In this document: positions 8,815 through 20,679 of the stretch, in pieces
How positions within the stretch are numbered: the stretch's first letter is position 1
How the letters are laid out: each line of letters opens with the position of its first letter
Assembly: GCF_905163445.1 (NCBI RefSeq)
Contig: NC_053181.1
Span: 4,836,001 to 4,900,000, forward strand
Length of the DNA: 64,000 nucleotides
Source: Pararge aegeria
Lineage: Eukaryota; Arthropoda; Insecta; Lepidoptera; Nymphalidae
Direction: 5' to 3'
Position numbers and translations under genes: made by a program
Notes under the pieces: generated by a model
The model's input: the letters and a program-made list of their open reading frames with translations, nothing else
Database searches by the model: none
What the model was told of the DNA's origin: nothing

Positions 8815-10420
8815 TAAAAACTCAAAGCTCTCAATCGATTGATCGACGACCTAGAGATTTGCACGTAATAAAGCGCCACACATTAACCTGAGGTGTTAAA
8901 CCTTATTTTCCTGTAATTAAACCGGCAACCAAGCCCATCACACCTGACCAGGCGACTGGAATAAGCATGGAATAATATCGTTTGCGATATTTTCCGCGAA
9001 ACCTTGGTGATTGTAGCAGTTGGTTGTACTCAGTGAAAATGAGGACTAAATTTTAGGTCTAAATTCGATTCTTTTTCTTATGCGTTCAGCTTGAAAACGC
9101 ACCACGCCTCTAATGGGATCCGATCAACAGAATAATGCTCCGTATTAGTGGGCTTTTTGAGAGGTGTCCGTGATTGGTTTTTAATTACTTATTTGTAGGA
9201 AGTCGTGCGTGCCGGTCCTGTCGGTACATAGTTTTATAGGGGAGTTTATGGTTTCCACTTTTTCTTGCCATCTTTCATTTATATTACATGATGTAATTAA
9301 ACTATTACCAGAAAACTGTGCGGTACTAAATTTAGATAACGGTCTTATAAAAGGTCTTTTATAATAGGCACTTATTGATGACTAACTATGACTGCTTTTT
9401 GAAAAATAATGAAAATTACGGAAAAGTTGTTAGTATTATTGCGCCAAAATATTCAAACATCTTTTACAAATATTATGTAAGTGACTGGTATAGATAATTT
9501 TTTGTAACGCTTCCGTGGGAAATCAGCATCATAAAAATTTATAAAAGCTTACCTTAGTTTAGCCTTGATGTCTAGAAAGACCGAGTATCTTTCATCTTCT
9601 AAAGCAAACATTTCAATATTTATTTTCCTTAATTAAATAGCTACAAAAAAATACATTTCCCGAACCTACAACTAACAAACACGAGCAATACATTTAACGG
9701 CCTACCCGTTTGTCAAAGGAAACACCCATTGGATTTAATTTGTCGCGTATTTACATAATAAATGAGCGTCTCCGCCTCGATGCGGTGTAATCCGGTTTGG
9801 AGCGGCTCAAACTGGTTTAAACCGGTTTTATCCATCATTTAAAGCGACTTGATTCTCGATCGGGACGCAATTTGCATGTAATTCAGGTGTTAAGACGATA
9901 ATAGTTTGAAAATGAAGTCATTTTAGATGACTTAGCATACTAATACGTTCTTAATACCCGTATTAAGGTTATATTCGTCCTGAATTTACTAGAATTAGTT
10001 ATTTTAGCATTTAACAAACCAGCTGTTGTTGCTTGCGACTTCGTCTGAGCTTTTTCGGTTTTTGTAAAGTTCCTTTTATTTTCCGGGCTAAAATACTTCT
10101 CGTGTCGCCAGTATTTACTGGTGGTTACCATGTTTGACAATGAGCAGTGGAAGTTTGTAACCAGTTGAGTAACATTTTGCACTTGTCTATTGGATTTCAG
10201 CTAAGTTACGGTGCAGCTCTTTCTATTCGTCGTTTTTCTACGGTAAATGGTAACGGTGAAAATGGAATATGTAGTTCCTGAGCATAGGCAGACGACCTTG
10301 CAATGGTGCTCCAGGCATATTTTTATTCTGTTCTACTTACAGATACTATAAAGATGATAGATATACAATCAGATATCAACTTTTATAGATAACAAGCGTT
10401 GCAGCAGGCGTCCTTATATA
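8815..10420. other. No gene seen
   Basis: About 1.6 kb of apparently single-copy AT-rich DNA. Short frames such as the one at 9940-10182 lack recognisable motifs. Confidence 0.5.
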
Positions 10421-10670
10421 TAAATATAAATATACTACGACGATACACACATCGCCACCTAACCCCAAAGTAAGCGTAGCTAAAGCGTAAGGTGCTTAGA
10501 TGACTGATGAATATTTTTATGAATAATTTACATAAATACTTATAAAATACAGATAAACGCCCAGACACTGAAAAACATTCATGTTCATCACACAAACATT
10601 TTTCACTTGTGGGAATCGAACCCACGGCCTTGGACTCAGAAAGCAGGGTCGCTGCCCACTGCGCCAATAT
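10421..10670 (-). mobile_element. SINE family B copy
   Basis: On the minus strand a tRNA-like head (GCGCAGTGGGCAGCGACC, then GTGGGTTCGATTCCCAC, a B box) is followed by a body containing ATGAATGTTTTTCAGTGTC and a tail ending near CGATGTGTGTATCGTCG. At least eight copies lie in this window. Confidence 0.85.
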
Positions 10671-10887
10671 GAGTGAACAAGACAGGCAATTATTACAGAG
10701 AAATGCAGACGGATATTCAAACGTGCCACAAACACTAGTAACGACTACAATTGCTTTCCCAAGAGCTATAAGTAAAAAGAAGTGCAAAACGTTATTTTCT
10801 CACACAAACACTCATATAAAATAGAACAGTCTACCAAAGAACTTCAACAAGAACTAGTTAAGTAACTTCAGTAACAGAACTAACTTA

Positions 10888-11111
10888 GCGCTCCTCTAGC
10901 TTTTCGAAGTTATGTGCGTTTCAAGCAATCAATATCACGTGCTCTAACGTTGACCTGCATGGTTTGCATTAAGGGACATTATGCAACACTCAAGTCCTTC
11001 AATCTGCACTTGGAGAGTATGATGGACTACGGCTTCAACCTTTCTCATTCTGAGAGGAGAGATTGAGTGGGACGGTGATGGGTTGATGGTGATGATGATG
11101 ATGATGATGAA
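10888..11111 (+). mobile_element. SINE family A copy, 5' truncated
   Basis: Body from the TTATGTGCGTTT segment through the CTACGGC box to a (GAT)n tail at 11089-11111. The head is missing and the middle is diverged. Confidence 0.7.
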
Positions 11112-11278
11112 GTTGGATGATGACTTAATATATAAGTAAGGCACCCAACATTAAGGAGACATTCTGTACTGACACACTTCGACTCATTCTCTAGTAAGAC
11201 TAGAATTGTTTGGTTTTAGATGGTCATAATTGGAAACTTTGGGATCCTTTCTTTTTGGAAAAGTATCAGCCTAATTAA

Positions 11279-11646
11279 GCGGTAATAGCGCATTGGGTAG
11301 CATGTCGACTTTAGTTTAGGGGGGCCGAGTTCGAATCCCAGTGATTTTTTGTAAAGTGATGTGCGTTTTTTATTTTTTTTTTTATCTCTTTTAAAGAGCT
11401 GAGTCACTAAAGCTAAAGCACGTAAGACTATGTAGCTGTTCTTGGTCGACAATAACTACCCTACAAACTAGCTTATTCTACGTCTACCTATATGTATCTT
11501 AAATCTATTATATAAATATTTCGCGGCCCCAATACACATCTGCAAACATTTTATTCTGAACCTCGATACGGACACGAACGTTTTAAGTTATTAAAATATT
11601 ACTTGCTTCAACGGTGAAGGAAAATATCGTGAGGAAACCTGCATAA
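11279..11646 (+). mobile_element. SINE family A copy split by an insertion
   Basis: The head (GGTAATAGCGCATTGGGTAG, B box GAGTTCGAATCCC) runs to about 11368. The SINE body resumes at about 11579 with TTTTAAGTTATTAAAATATT and ACGGTGAAGGAAAA. The 210 bases between are foreign to the family: they start with an oligo-T run, so they look like a retroposed piece with its A-tail on the minus strand, and a similar CGTTTT lies at both edges. Confidence 0.65.
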
Positions 11647-11649
11647 CTA

Positions 11650-12830
11650 TCCTAACTTTACTATATATGTTTGATTTTAAACGCAACCATCTTAAAATAA
11701 AACCACACTCATACACATAATGTTTACTTATGGTACCTGAACATGTCCTCACTGCGCTGATCTTTCAGTGCAAAGATAGGGTACATCAGACATATTAGGG
11801 CACACGAGCGAAGCCCTTTTTACAATGCAACTAGTGTGAAGTGACCGTAGCCGAAACGGCTAGGGATATTATAGGTTATTCATTTATACTGAATTATGCA
11901 TTTAAATTAAAGCCAAAACTGTAATTTTTTGCCTGTTTATATCTAGGCCGCACATCGCGCTGAGACAACTGAATGAATTGAAATGAAACTTTGCACGATT
12001 TAAGGTCATACTGAATTTAGACTGGGAGGAGTAACTGAAAATATTCTTATTCTATATTTTTAACATGCATCTACTTTAACGCGATAAGACTTTTCACTTG
12101 GTTAGAACTTAGAGTTGTTAAAAATCGTAGACGAATGTAATTCATGCCCATTTTCACGATGTTCATAGATGGCATCATTAGTCATTACAAATATCAGCAA
12201 TGGTCAAAAACTTGTTCGTGCCAATGGAATCTTGGGTACTAATTAATCAACCAAAATTTCGCCCACCCTGCACTTGCACTATATTACAAAGCTTTCAGCC
12301 AAACCAATCTCACATAATAGAGAAATCCCAGACTAGAAATCACTGGCGGCACAGTAAACCGAACTCCGTCTTCCCCCGGGCCATGTAAGAAAGTGATAAT
12401 CGAATCGGGACATTACAGTGCCTATAACAGAATCGTTAAATCCCCATCAAGTTTTGGTTCGCTTCCCGACCCAACACTTACCCGAATTCAATTAAACTTT
12501 AACCGAGTACTCGTAAACAAAACTATTATCACGCCAGCAATAAGCAATCAGGGTTTTTCTCTTGAAGGGGAGAAGCTATACGGAACTCATCCGTCCGACA
12601 AAGTACCGGACCATCGAATGAAGAAATATATAGAATACAAAATGAATGTGCATCATAGATATATTATTGCGGTATCATATTAACTGATTACTGCTTGTCA
12701 GGTTTCGTTAAAATGCTTTCTAAAATATGATTATTTAGTAAGTGCCAGTCAAATTTATATACATTTGTTTTATAAATTTAGTAAACGAAAATGTTACAAT
12801 AATAAAAGAGTAATTGTAGCACTGTTTCGT
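11650..12830. other. No gene seen
   Basis: AT-rich. Two consecutive plus-strand frames (12200-12388, 12393-12683) are open but carry no recognisable motif and are not joined by plausible splice sites; I do not call them genes. Confidence 0.45.
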
Positions 12831-12834
12831 GATA

Positions 12835-12876
12835 AAAAAAAATTGTTTGGCATGTGTATGCCAAACAATTTTTTTT
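12835..12876. repeat. Perfect hairpin, 19-bp arms
   Basis: Arm A8-TTGTTTGGCAT pairs perfectly with ATGCCAAACAA-T8 around a 4-nt loop GTGT. No gene is adjacent. Confidence 0.9.
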
Positions 12877-13067
12877 CTCCTGAGCTAAATAATATTTAGT
12901 TGGACTTTGAATGCAAGCTTAAAATGAATATTCAGAACATTGGTTTTGACTTTAATATGTGTTGAATTACTGTGATTTAACGATTTCATACTTTTTAATT
13001 TATAACTTCTCCATCGTTTATTAATGTATCTTATATTTGAGTATTAAAAAAAGTATATGTGAACAAC

Positions 13068-13125
13068 ATTAAGACACATTTAAATATCACAATAATTATA
13101 TTGTGATATTTAAATGTGTCTTAAT
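13068..13125. repeat. Perfect hairpin, 26-bp arms
   Basis: Left arm 13068-13093 and right arm 13100-13125 are exact reverse complements around a 6-nt spacer AATTAT. The core is AAGACACATTTAAATATCAC. Confidence 0.92.
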
Positions 13126-15040
13126 AATTGGTATAAACTTTTGAACATTATGTCTTCCACGAGGCGTGCTTCTCAATGCGTGCTGGCGACTTAATCTAAA
13201 TTCTATTGTTTAGATAATAAAGCGTTATTTGGGACGGTTCTGACGACGATCTCTATTATGGTAAAGTGCTTTATTTTCGTTTCTTTGACAAAAAAAAGTA
13301 AACAAGTGTTCTTGCTGGAACTAGTCTTCCTAAAGGACTCTCTCCACTTATACTTAGTTGAGGAAAATCGAATAATGTCGTGTACCTTATTCTACTTCTC
13401 ACTTATATGTACCTACTAGATTTGCACTTCGCCCCCGTAAAGTACGTCGCAACTTACTGCTACATAGTTTACAAATACCTCAATAAATCAGATACCATAC
13501 GTAAAGTTTTTTCAAACGTACTGGAAGTGACAAATATACAAACCTATGATATTAAGTACAGATAGTATTTATATATTTAAACAAATGAATAAGAATTGGC
13601 GAATAATATTACTGTTTACTCTGTGCACCATACGCTGCGAAGATGGTGCAGAGGGAAAAAAAATATTTTGAATGCAAGTGTGTCTCACCCAGATCTCGCA
13701 CTTGGATTTCATCTTGCGTTATTCATAAAAAGAAAAACCTTTATTCGAGATAAAGAAAATTATACGATCAAAGAGTGAGAAAAGAGAAAAAGAAGAAAGA
13801 AAAAAGAAAAAGTAGTTTAAAAGAGTATTCTTATCATTTAATAAATCTTTGCTTAATATTTTTATTTAAAAAAAATTTAGATAAGGCTATAAGTAGAACG
13901 CGTAAAAAATCTAGAACAATAACAATTTTCTTGTATTTCGTTTATCAAATAAAAGAAAATGGGACGAAGCCGCCATCAAACAATAAATTAATGTCGTCGG
14001 GTAACGTTACGAAATAAGAGAAGTTTGAGTGTCTATTCTCAAATGTTTGGTGACCTAGCAACGTTTGATCTTGCAGTGCTGAACGATTGCTTTCACGGGG
14101 CTTCGAAGAGCGCGATTTGTTTCAAAGATAAGCTTTGCCTGCGGCTGCGCCCGCGTGTCCTATTTGTATGTACCATTTTTCCTTCCTTGCATCCTTGCAT
14201 CACCTTATTCAGGATGTACATTTGATGGGTTAAATATCGCACCCAATCGGTTAAATAACACTCTTAGGATATATTTCCATTAAAAGGTAAATGTTTGTTG
14301 ATTTGGCAAATGCCCACCATTTTGAATATTATTGATAGAGCAATGTTTGGCTTAAATATTGAACCGATAAAGTATGACTGAATTTGGCAACACTATATTT
14401 TATCCTGTAGCTCGACATAAGTTACTGATTAACCGGTAAAAGTACCTAGGACTTCCGCCAGGATTCAAAAAAATATGATTGTTACGTGCGGATTAAAAAA
14501 AATCCATAGGTATACCTTGCATCCTGGAGAAACGCAAAAACTAAAAGGAACGCAGACGAAGTCACGCAATAGTTGGTACTAAATTATTGTAAATATTTTT
14601 AAATCCGCTGATTTAAGAACCCCATCAGAAACCTCTCGCAGCCCTCGTTTCAAATGTAGGCATATTACAACGCCTTGGTAACGCATCGATTGTTCTCAGT
14701 TACATTGTGTACTCTTATACCTGTATAGAAATCTTTTGTTTTCAAAACATAAAGGTGCCAATAAAAAAAAATGACTTTTAAAATTCAACGCTATCACTTT
14801 GGTAAAATTTACTGCTGTGAGAGTGTAAGTGAAATTATAATATAACTACTAACAAATAAAAAAAAGCTTGACGAGAACATCAGTTTCAGATCTATGCCAA
14901 ATCCACACAAACAATAACACCTTTTATTACTCCGTTGCCTAAATAAAACCTAATTTAGGTTCCAGCTTTTATATCTCCTTATTTGAAACTATTTTAGTCA
15001 TAATAAAATAATTATTTTACTAAGGGCTCTTGTCTGGCAG
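13126..15040. other. No gene seen; Helitron-like scrap near 14480-14575
   Basis: Mostly AT-rich. A short stretch CTGCGGCTGCGCCCGCG (14128-14152) and another ending AACGCAGACGAAGTCACG (about 14550-14570) resemble the GC-rich ends of repeats common in Lepidoptera. Open frames at 13380-14225 on the plus strand have no domain signature. Confidence 0.45.
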
Positions 15041-15044
15041 TAGG

Positions 15045-15267
15045 CTTCGGTTGAGGCTGGTTACCTCACTTTCGACAAAGACGAGCCGCAAAATAATTAA
15101 GTGTTCTGGTACGATCTCGCACAGAAACTGATTTGGGGTATGTGTATAATATAACTGCCAAAACCCCTACCCCTTTACCATCTTAGACTTCATCATAGTT
15201 TATCACCAGGTGAGATTTCAGTCAAAGCCTAGCTTGTAGTGGAATAATAATAAAAAAAAAAAAAACC
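15045..15267 (+). mobile_element. SINE family C copy with poly-A tail
   Basis: Contains GGCTTCGGTTGAGGCTGG, TTCTGGTACGATCTCGCAC, ACCATCTTAGACTTCATCAT and ATCACCAGGTGAGATTTCAG, ending in an A-rich run after GTGGAATAATAAT. Related copies lie at 49990-50450 and 61099-61280. Confidence 0.7.
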
Positions 15268-15290
15268 AAAAACGAAAAAACCCGTGCCTC

Positions 15291-15345
15291 GTTGGTGTAG
15301 TGGTTAGCATGTTGCAGTCAGAACGATCTTGATCGTATCCGAAAC
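15291..15345 (+). repeat. tRNA-like SINE head fragment
   Basis: GCCTCGTTGGTGTAGTGG resembles an Asp-type tRNA A-box arm. No B box with proper spacing follows, so this is a SINE head fragment rather than a tRNA gene. Confidence 0.45.
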
Positions 15346-15406
15346 CGAAGGGTGCTTTGAAAAGCAGTTAGCTGACGTATCCTATCGTCTCCGCGGGTAC
15401 TAAAGC

Positions 15407-15650
15407 AGGCGTTACTTTGCGGAATTCCATGATAGATTATGAAAATTATGCTTCATTTGCTATACTACGCGGAAAGCAGGAGAATCTGTATGCTGTACTT
15501 TATAAAAAAATGTTAGGTTTAACATCTCCTGAGGATGCTCCAGTGTCCGAGCGAAACGTGCGTAGAAGTACATTGCCGAAGCTCTGTTTTGTGTGGAGTA
15601 TAAAGATAGAAGAAATTATAAATGGCACCATACAGATTCACCTGCTTTTC
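15407..15650 (-). mobile_element. Inverted-arm element copy (both arms)
   Basis: A core containing ATCTCCTGAGGATGCTCC and GAGCGAAACGTGCGTAGA is flanked by inverted arms: GCAGGAGAATCTGTATG...TTATAA on the left and TTATAAATGGCACCATACAG...CACCTGC on the right. Other copies are at 46534-46725, 59909-60203 and 62301-62515. Confidence 0.7.
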
Positions 15651-16055
15651 GTGGCTTTTCTCTTGCAATATCTGTTCAGTTTTGACCCGATCATTCACTA
15701 GACCTACGAGATAGTTCTAGTAGTTTCTAAAATACGTATCCACGTGTACACAAAGTGTGTTGATTTAGCATCTAAGCGCAACGCGGTTACACAAAGCGTA
15801 AAGGCTTTATCGAGCACGGCGTAATTTACGAAGGTAGTTTTTTCCCGTGGTCGCCGGAACGCATCATAAATTCACCATCGACTCTATGAACCGATACGCC
15901 CACTATCGTAAAATGCACATTGCACAGTCTGTTTGTCTATAAATTTTACAGTATACCGTGTGTGCTCCTGATTTCAGTCTGGGGTGAAATTGAGGTAAGA
16001 GTCATAGGGTTATTATTATGGGGGAGATAATAATAAAACGTACAAACGATGTCTA
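15651..16055. other. No gene seen
   Basis: About 400 bp without recognisable features. Confidence 0.4.
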
Positions 16056-16181
16056 ACAAACACACTATTGGGTAAATAATTTGTTGCAGAATGTGGGGAT
16101 GGACTTAAATAATACTCTTATTAAGTCCATCCCCACATTCTGCAACTAATGATTTACACAATGTGTGTGTGTGTGTTTGTT
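16056..16181. repeat. Foldback element, 26-bp perfect inner arms
   Basis: The inner arms 16083-16108 and 16121-16146 are exact reverse complements (core GAATGTGGGGATGGACTTAA). The similarity continues outward with mismatches to AACAAACACAC at 16056 and GTGTGTTTGTT at 16171-16181, giving arms of about 55-60 bp and a 12-nt loop. It may be a small MITE. Confidence 0.85.
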
Positions 16182-16226
16182 TAACCCACACTTTTGCGTT
16201 TGTAATATTTGCTATACTTTTAGCAC

Positions 16227-16442
16227 TAAATAAATAAATAAATACTTATACTAAGATAACACAAATGTGTTATGGGTACTAAGATGACTAACGATTTTTT
16301 TATGAATAATATAATATATATATACAGGCAGACACTGAAACATATTCATGTTCATCACACAAACATTTTCCAGTTGTGGGAATCGAATCCACAGCGTTGG
16401 ACGCAGAAATCGGCGTCGCTGCCCACTGCGCCAATCGGCCGT
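16227..16442 (-). mobile_element. SINE family B copy
   Basis: Head GCGCCAATCGGCC at the right end, body ATGAATATGTTTCAGTGTC on the minus strand, (AAAT)n-type tail at the left. Confidence 0.85.
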
Positions 16443-16475
16443 CTATATATTGTGTTATTTAACTATTTACATATA

Positions 16476-16580
16476 GTCTACCAATCCGCATTTGGCCAGC
16501 GTGGTAGATAACGGCCTAAACAGTTCTCATTCTGAGAGTAGACACGTGCCCAGTAGGGTAATGGATTAATGACGATGGTC
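16476..16580 (+). mobile_element. SINE family A 3' fragment
   Basis: GTCTACCAATCCGCATTTGG and GGCCAGCGTGGTAGATAACG match the conserved 3' half seen at 41400, 44540 and 63180. Confidence 0.75.
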
Positions 16581-17690
16581 ATATGCCAATATCAACTGTC
16601 ATATGCTTATTATGTCCTAAATTTTTTATTGATTTACCTAATTATTATCTTTTCCTCTCTTATTAAACTCCTGATCATTGGTTGATATCGCCAGAGACAA
16701 GTGTAAATTGTAATGCCCAGATCGTTTCTTGTTCACGTCATTCCTTTTGTAACTGTATAAATAAATACATAAATCGCTGACCCGGCCCGGGAATCGAATC
16801 TAAGACTCGTAAAACTTTGAAGTGCATTCACACGTAATATAATCATGTTAGTGAAGCGGTATTAATAACAATGACGATAAATCCCATTTGTGACACATCG
16901 AAATGGCGTCACATCTTAAGACAACATGAGCTAATAACGCGTCGCGGTGACAAATGTTCGGTGGCCCGCCATTAAACGTTAAACGGGATTGATGGGCTCG
17001 CCTTAGGACGCTCTCATAAATTTTACGACTTGCAAGGGGCAATGACCTCGGAACCATATTGTACGTTAAGTTGGATTTTTTTCATGATATTACTGTAAAA
17101 AATGTTGATATACTGTTAGAGTTATTGACTTTTCGTCATTTCAATTTAAGATTAATAATAAAAAATACGTATTGTAAAATGCCCATTAATGGGACCTAAT
17201 AGGCTTACCGTGATAGTGTTAAATGTCCGATCTCCTTCTACTTCCTTAGAGAGGTAACTAAATTTGTGTTTTTCAATCGTCAACATGCAATCTCTTTTTG
17301 CTACATTTGGTCGATATCGGTGCAGCTATTGAACCAAACATAGCATAGGAAAGTAGCTGACACACTTTTTTATTTATAATATTTGTATGCATAACAATCT
17401 ATGAACAATTTAAAAGCGCTATTCATCTTTCTTCGATCATCGGTCAATTGTTCTAAATTATTTCAATTGTTTGCCAAACATACCTCATAAAACTTTAAAA
17501 CCAAATTTATACTATCTTTTATAAGCTTGGTTAGCTTTAGATCTTCAGGACACCTACACTCAACATAAGATTATCTACGAGCGACGTAGCTTCTCTACGC
17601 ACAATTATACATCGGCCTACGAACGCCGTAGCTAATGAGTTGAGATAAACTAGTATTTGAGATATAAGTAGGTCTGAAATAGTAACCTCG
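16581..17690. other. No gene seen
   Basis: AT-rich. Short frames only. Confidence 0.4.
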
Positions 17691-17691
17691 C

Positions 17692-17751
17692 ACAATGAGA
17701 AGGGGTTAAGGCCGTAGTCCGCCACGCTTAACCACAGCGGATTGGTGGGCT
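17692..17751 (-). mobile_element. SINE family A 3' fragment
   Basis: GGCCGTAGTCCGCCACGC and GCGGATTGGTGGGCT are the reverse complement of the family A 3' box. Confidence 0.7.
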
Positions 17752-17763
17752 TTGAATAGTAAC

Positions 17764-17818
17764 TCTAAATTAGAGGTTCTAATTTAGAATATAATATATA
17801 GAAAACCTCTAATTTAGA
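17764..17818. repeat. Inverted repeat, 15-bp arms
   Basis: TCTAAATTAGAGGTT is repeated as its reverse complement AACCTCTAATTTAGA after a 25-nt AT-rich spacer that includes part of another copy. Confidence 0.75.
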
Positions 17819-17819
17819 A

Positions 17820-18605
17820 AAGTTAGAACTGAGTGCTTGTGTTCAAACTCTGCCCCCTTACAGTGAAGTCGAAATTTTATCCTCTGTATATCCTCAATAC
17901 AATAATGTATTTTCATGTCTATTTAAAAAGTTGTGAAATAAATGAAAACTAATTAATTACCAGCAATCAAAATATAGGAGTACAGCTCTTCATTATCTTC
18001 CGTGTTTCCTTCAAAGTTTATTTAAGATAATACAACAAAACGCAAACGAACAGACGTAGACGCAAAGACAGAGCTCCCGATGTTTTAATTGTAACTTCGC
18101 AACAGTTTCCCAACTTCGTTCTGAACTTCGGAGAGGCAATAATGAAATATTGTGCGAAAGTTTTACAATGAACATGTATCTTTTGTTTACGTATTGTCTG
18201 TACGTGTAGAGTATTATATATATTTGTTTTGTCTGTCTCGTTATAAATAATTCTAGTTATTAAATATTACAGCAATGCACCGGGTTTCCAACCTTATTAA
18301 CTATGCCCTGTCGCACACAAAAATATTAATTTTTTGTGATGAGTGTTTAATCGCTTTTATGGTGTATTACAACAGCGTTGCGTTGGTGGATGTCATAAAT
18401 CTATCTATTCATCTATATAATAATTAAAAATTTGATAAAACTTAACTAGTCCAAAACGATTTAGTTTTAATCTTCCACATAACCGCGAGCTATTATAAGA
18501 ATCATTTCCCTACAACATTAGGTAACATATTCAGAGGGCACATTGGTGATCTAATGTTATGAGACAATAATAAATATATTTATTATCTTTCTAACTACCA
18601 TAATT
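17820..18605. other. No gene seen
   Basis: AT-rich, no repeat family recognised. Confidence 0.4.
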
Positions 18606-18607
18606 AC

Positions 18608-18706
18608 TACCAAATTGTACTCTCTTGATTGTATTTATATCTTTGTTACTACTTTTTGTTTCTTTGGTGTACAATAAAAGTGTATTCATTCATTCATTCA
18701 TTCATA
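18608..18706 (+). mobile_element. LINE 3' end with (ATTC)n tail
   Basis: ACCAAATTGTACTCTCTTGA...GGTGTACAATAAAAGTGTATTC followed by four CATT units. The same sequence is found at 52456-52557. It is the dead-on-arrival 3' end of a non-LTR element. Confidence 0.75.
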
Positions 18707-18709
18707 ATT

Positions 18710-19600
18710 ATTAGTAAATATTAATTAATGTATTTAAAAAAGTATTACCCACAACAACATTCTATGGTATAGAATGCTTTGTACTGATTACCTTAACGAC
18801 TCGAGAGACTCTCATTCGACCACCCCAGAGGTGTCAGGGAGTAAAATGCGGGAAGAAAGTTGAAATGTAAGTATCATTCAAGTTCTATCCTTGAAACTTG
18901 GTATCTGAGCTTTTGGTTAAAAAATAAAGTTAAATAGTGTTTGAAATTCCGTTATTTTTTAAGATATTTCTCATATTATATCTTTAAAAGTTGGTAGTTT
19001 TGCTGTCAATTAAAATAAACAATTGTGTTTGTTGCGCAGTATAAAAATGCCTCCCAACGTTACAATAGAGTATAAAATGTCTAGAGAAAGATGTCTAAAG
19101 AAATTATACGCGGATAAGGTTCTGTTCTTTGCTAGTTTTTTTATAAGGTCAGTAATTGCAGATTTGAGTAAATAAAACCACATTACATTGTACGGTTATT
19201 CTGTAACTCTATTCCGTAGCTCATAAAGCCACAGTGAAGTCATAAATGCTTTTACGATGGAAACACGAGCGGTCTCGTCGACGAGCTTGCAAGACTCTGT
19301 ATGTCCACTTTATGGGACGCTATAGCAATATCACGGAAGCTGTGTTAAATTTAACGACGAGAACGTATTGAAAACTAAACTCTATTTTGTTCACATTTCG
19401 CTATTTATTGGTGTGTAAAATATAATCTTTTGATAGGAGCAGGGTACTACTGCAGGGTATACTCTCTATTAAATTATTTTAGGGACACATTCTTATCAAT
19501 TTTTCATGTAAAAATTTAAATGTCTTGCTTGAAAAGATATCAAAGTTTACTCACAAAACACAAAGTCCCAGAAAACGAATTAAGAATTTTGAGTTCTTTG
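18710..19600. other. No gene seen
   Basis: AT-rich with no motif of note. Confidence 0.4.
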
Positions 19601-19603
19601 GTC

Positions 19604-19746
19604 CAGCGGCGTGCACTTCATACATGCACAAAAGCACTGCCTACCCAAAAATTTATAAATAACTAGTACAAGAGAGGATTTTTGCCGTTTTATGCAATTT
19701 TCCTGCTGTGTGCATACCCTGGTAAGAAACCCAGTGCACGCCAATG
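19604..19746. mobile_element. hAT-like MITE with 8-bp TSD
   Basis: Ends CAGCGGCGTGCAC and GTGCACGCCAATG are imperfect inverted repeats. The flanks carry CTTTGGTC at 19596-19603 and again at 19747-19754, an exact 8-bp duplication as hAT transposases make. It is a diverged copy of the element at 55281-55473 and 60729-60932. Confidence 0.8.
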
Positions 19747-19759
19747 CTTTGGTCCCATA

Positions 19760-20500
19760 GTGCTTCCTCATAGTTCCAGTTACAATTCTTGGCTAGCGCT
19801 TGCTTAACCATACCTATTGATTTATTTGCACTCTCTAGAACTTAATAAGGTTTTTTTTTATAGTAATAATTGACGGAACAAGATGGACCACCTTATGGTA
19901 AACGGAATACCATCGCCTTTAAAAAAAACACTTTGCAGGGCATGCAAGGAATAACTTCTACACAGTGCCCTGAAGCGTATGTGTTAAGCCTCATTTTTCA
20001 ATAACAACGGTGACCATACCATTCACACCGGAATACAGTATTGCAACAACTCTGCTTTGCGATAGAAATAAACATCGGGGAAGTACTTTCCTCTGTGTCA
20101 CAAAAACCTACATAGTAGCATATTGAATAAACCTAGTTCTTAGGTTAATTACCTATATGATACATCCGACCTTAAGTCAATCTTCATGAGTAATTTATTA
20201 ACCTTAGTATACTCACCTATGTTCTCCTGGTATGCTATTAAAACTTTAACGAGAAATATACGACTGATTTTGTCGCCAATCGTTACGACTGCGTTTTATG
20301 TCACTCCAGTAATGTCACTAAATCTGTGTGCGTGTGTGTACATGTGGTGATGATTGTTGGAACATATAATCAATATACCTGTTCGATATCTTAGTTTTAA
20401 ACCTTAATTGGAAGTTCAATCCAAAACCGATCTTAATTAAATTTGGCACACATGTAGCTCGCATCCTTGAGATGGGCATTGAGTAGCGTAACATAACTCA
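19760..20500. other. No gene seen
   Basis: No coding signal recognised. Confidence 0.4.
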
Positions 20501-20508
20501 TATTGCGT

Positions 20509-20675
20509 CAACCAATGGACCTCCACTCCTGAACATAGGTGTTTTGTAGGGATTTCCAAACACCTGAGCCGCTTGGGTCAAGCGTCTCACTGCGACTCGC
20601 TTGATGTCATCTCGTCGGGGGTCTACCAACGCTGCGTTTAAAAGTGCGAGTTTTCCATTCCAGCACCTTAGAATC
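20509..20675 (-). pseudogene. LINE 3'-coding relic (RTE-like tail)
   Basis: The minus strand reads DDIKRVAVRRLTQAAQ and then a decayed FGNPYKTPMF...RSGGPLVD. This corresponds to the D-IK-VAG-RW-QAAQDR--W-SL-E-Y-QQW end of RTE-type LINE proteins common in insects, with substitutions. It is short, isolated and dead. Confidence 0.65.
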
Positions 20676-20679
20676 ACAA

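Noticed and set aside
10609..10824. Frame beginning [20 protein letters not shown], and similar ones near 54800
   Set aside because: It is the translated tRNA-like head of SINE family B.
12200..12683. Two consecutive plus-strand frames of 62 and 96 codons
   Set aside because: No domain, no coding bias evident and no plausible splice joint.
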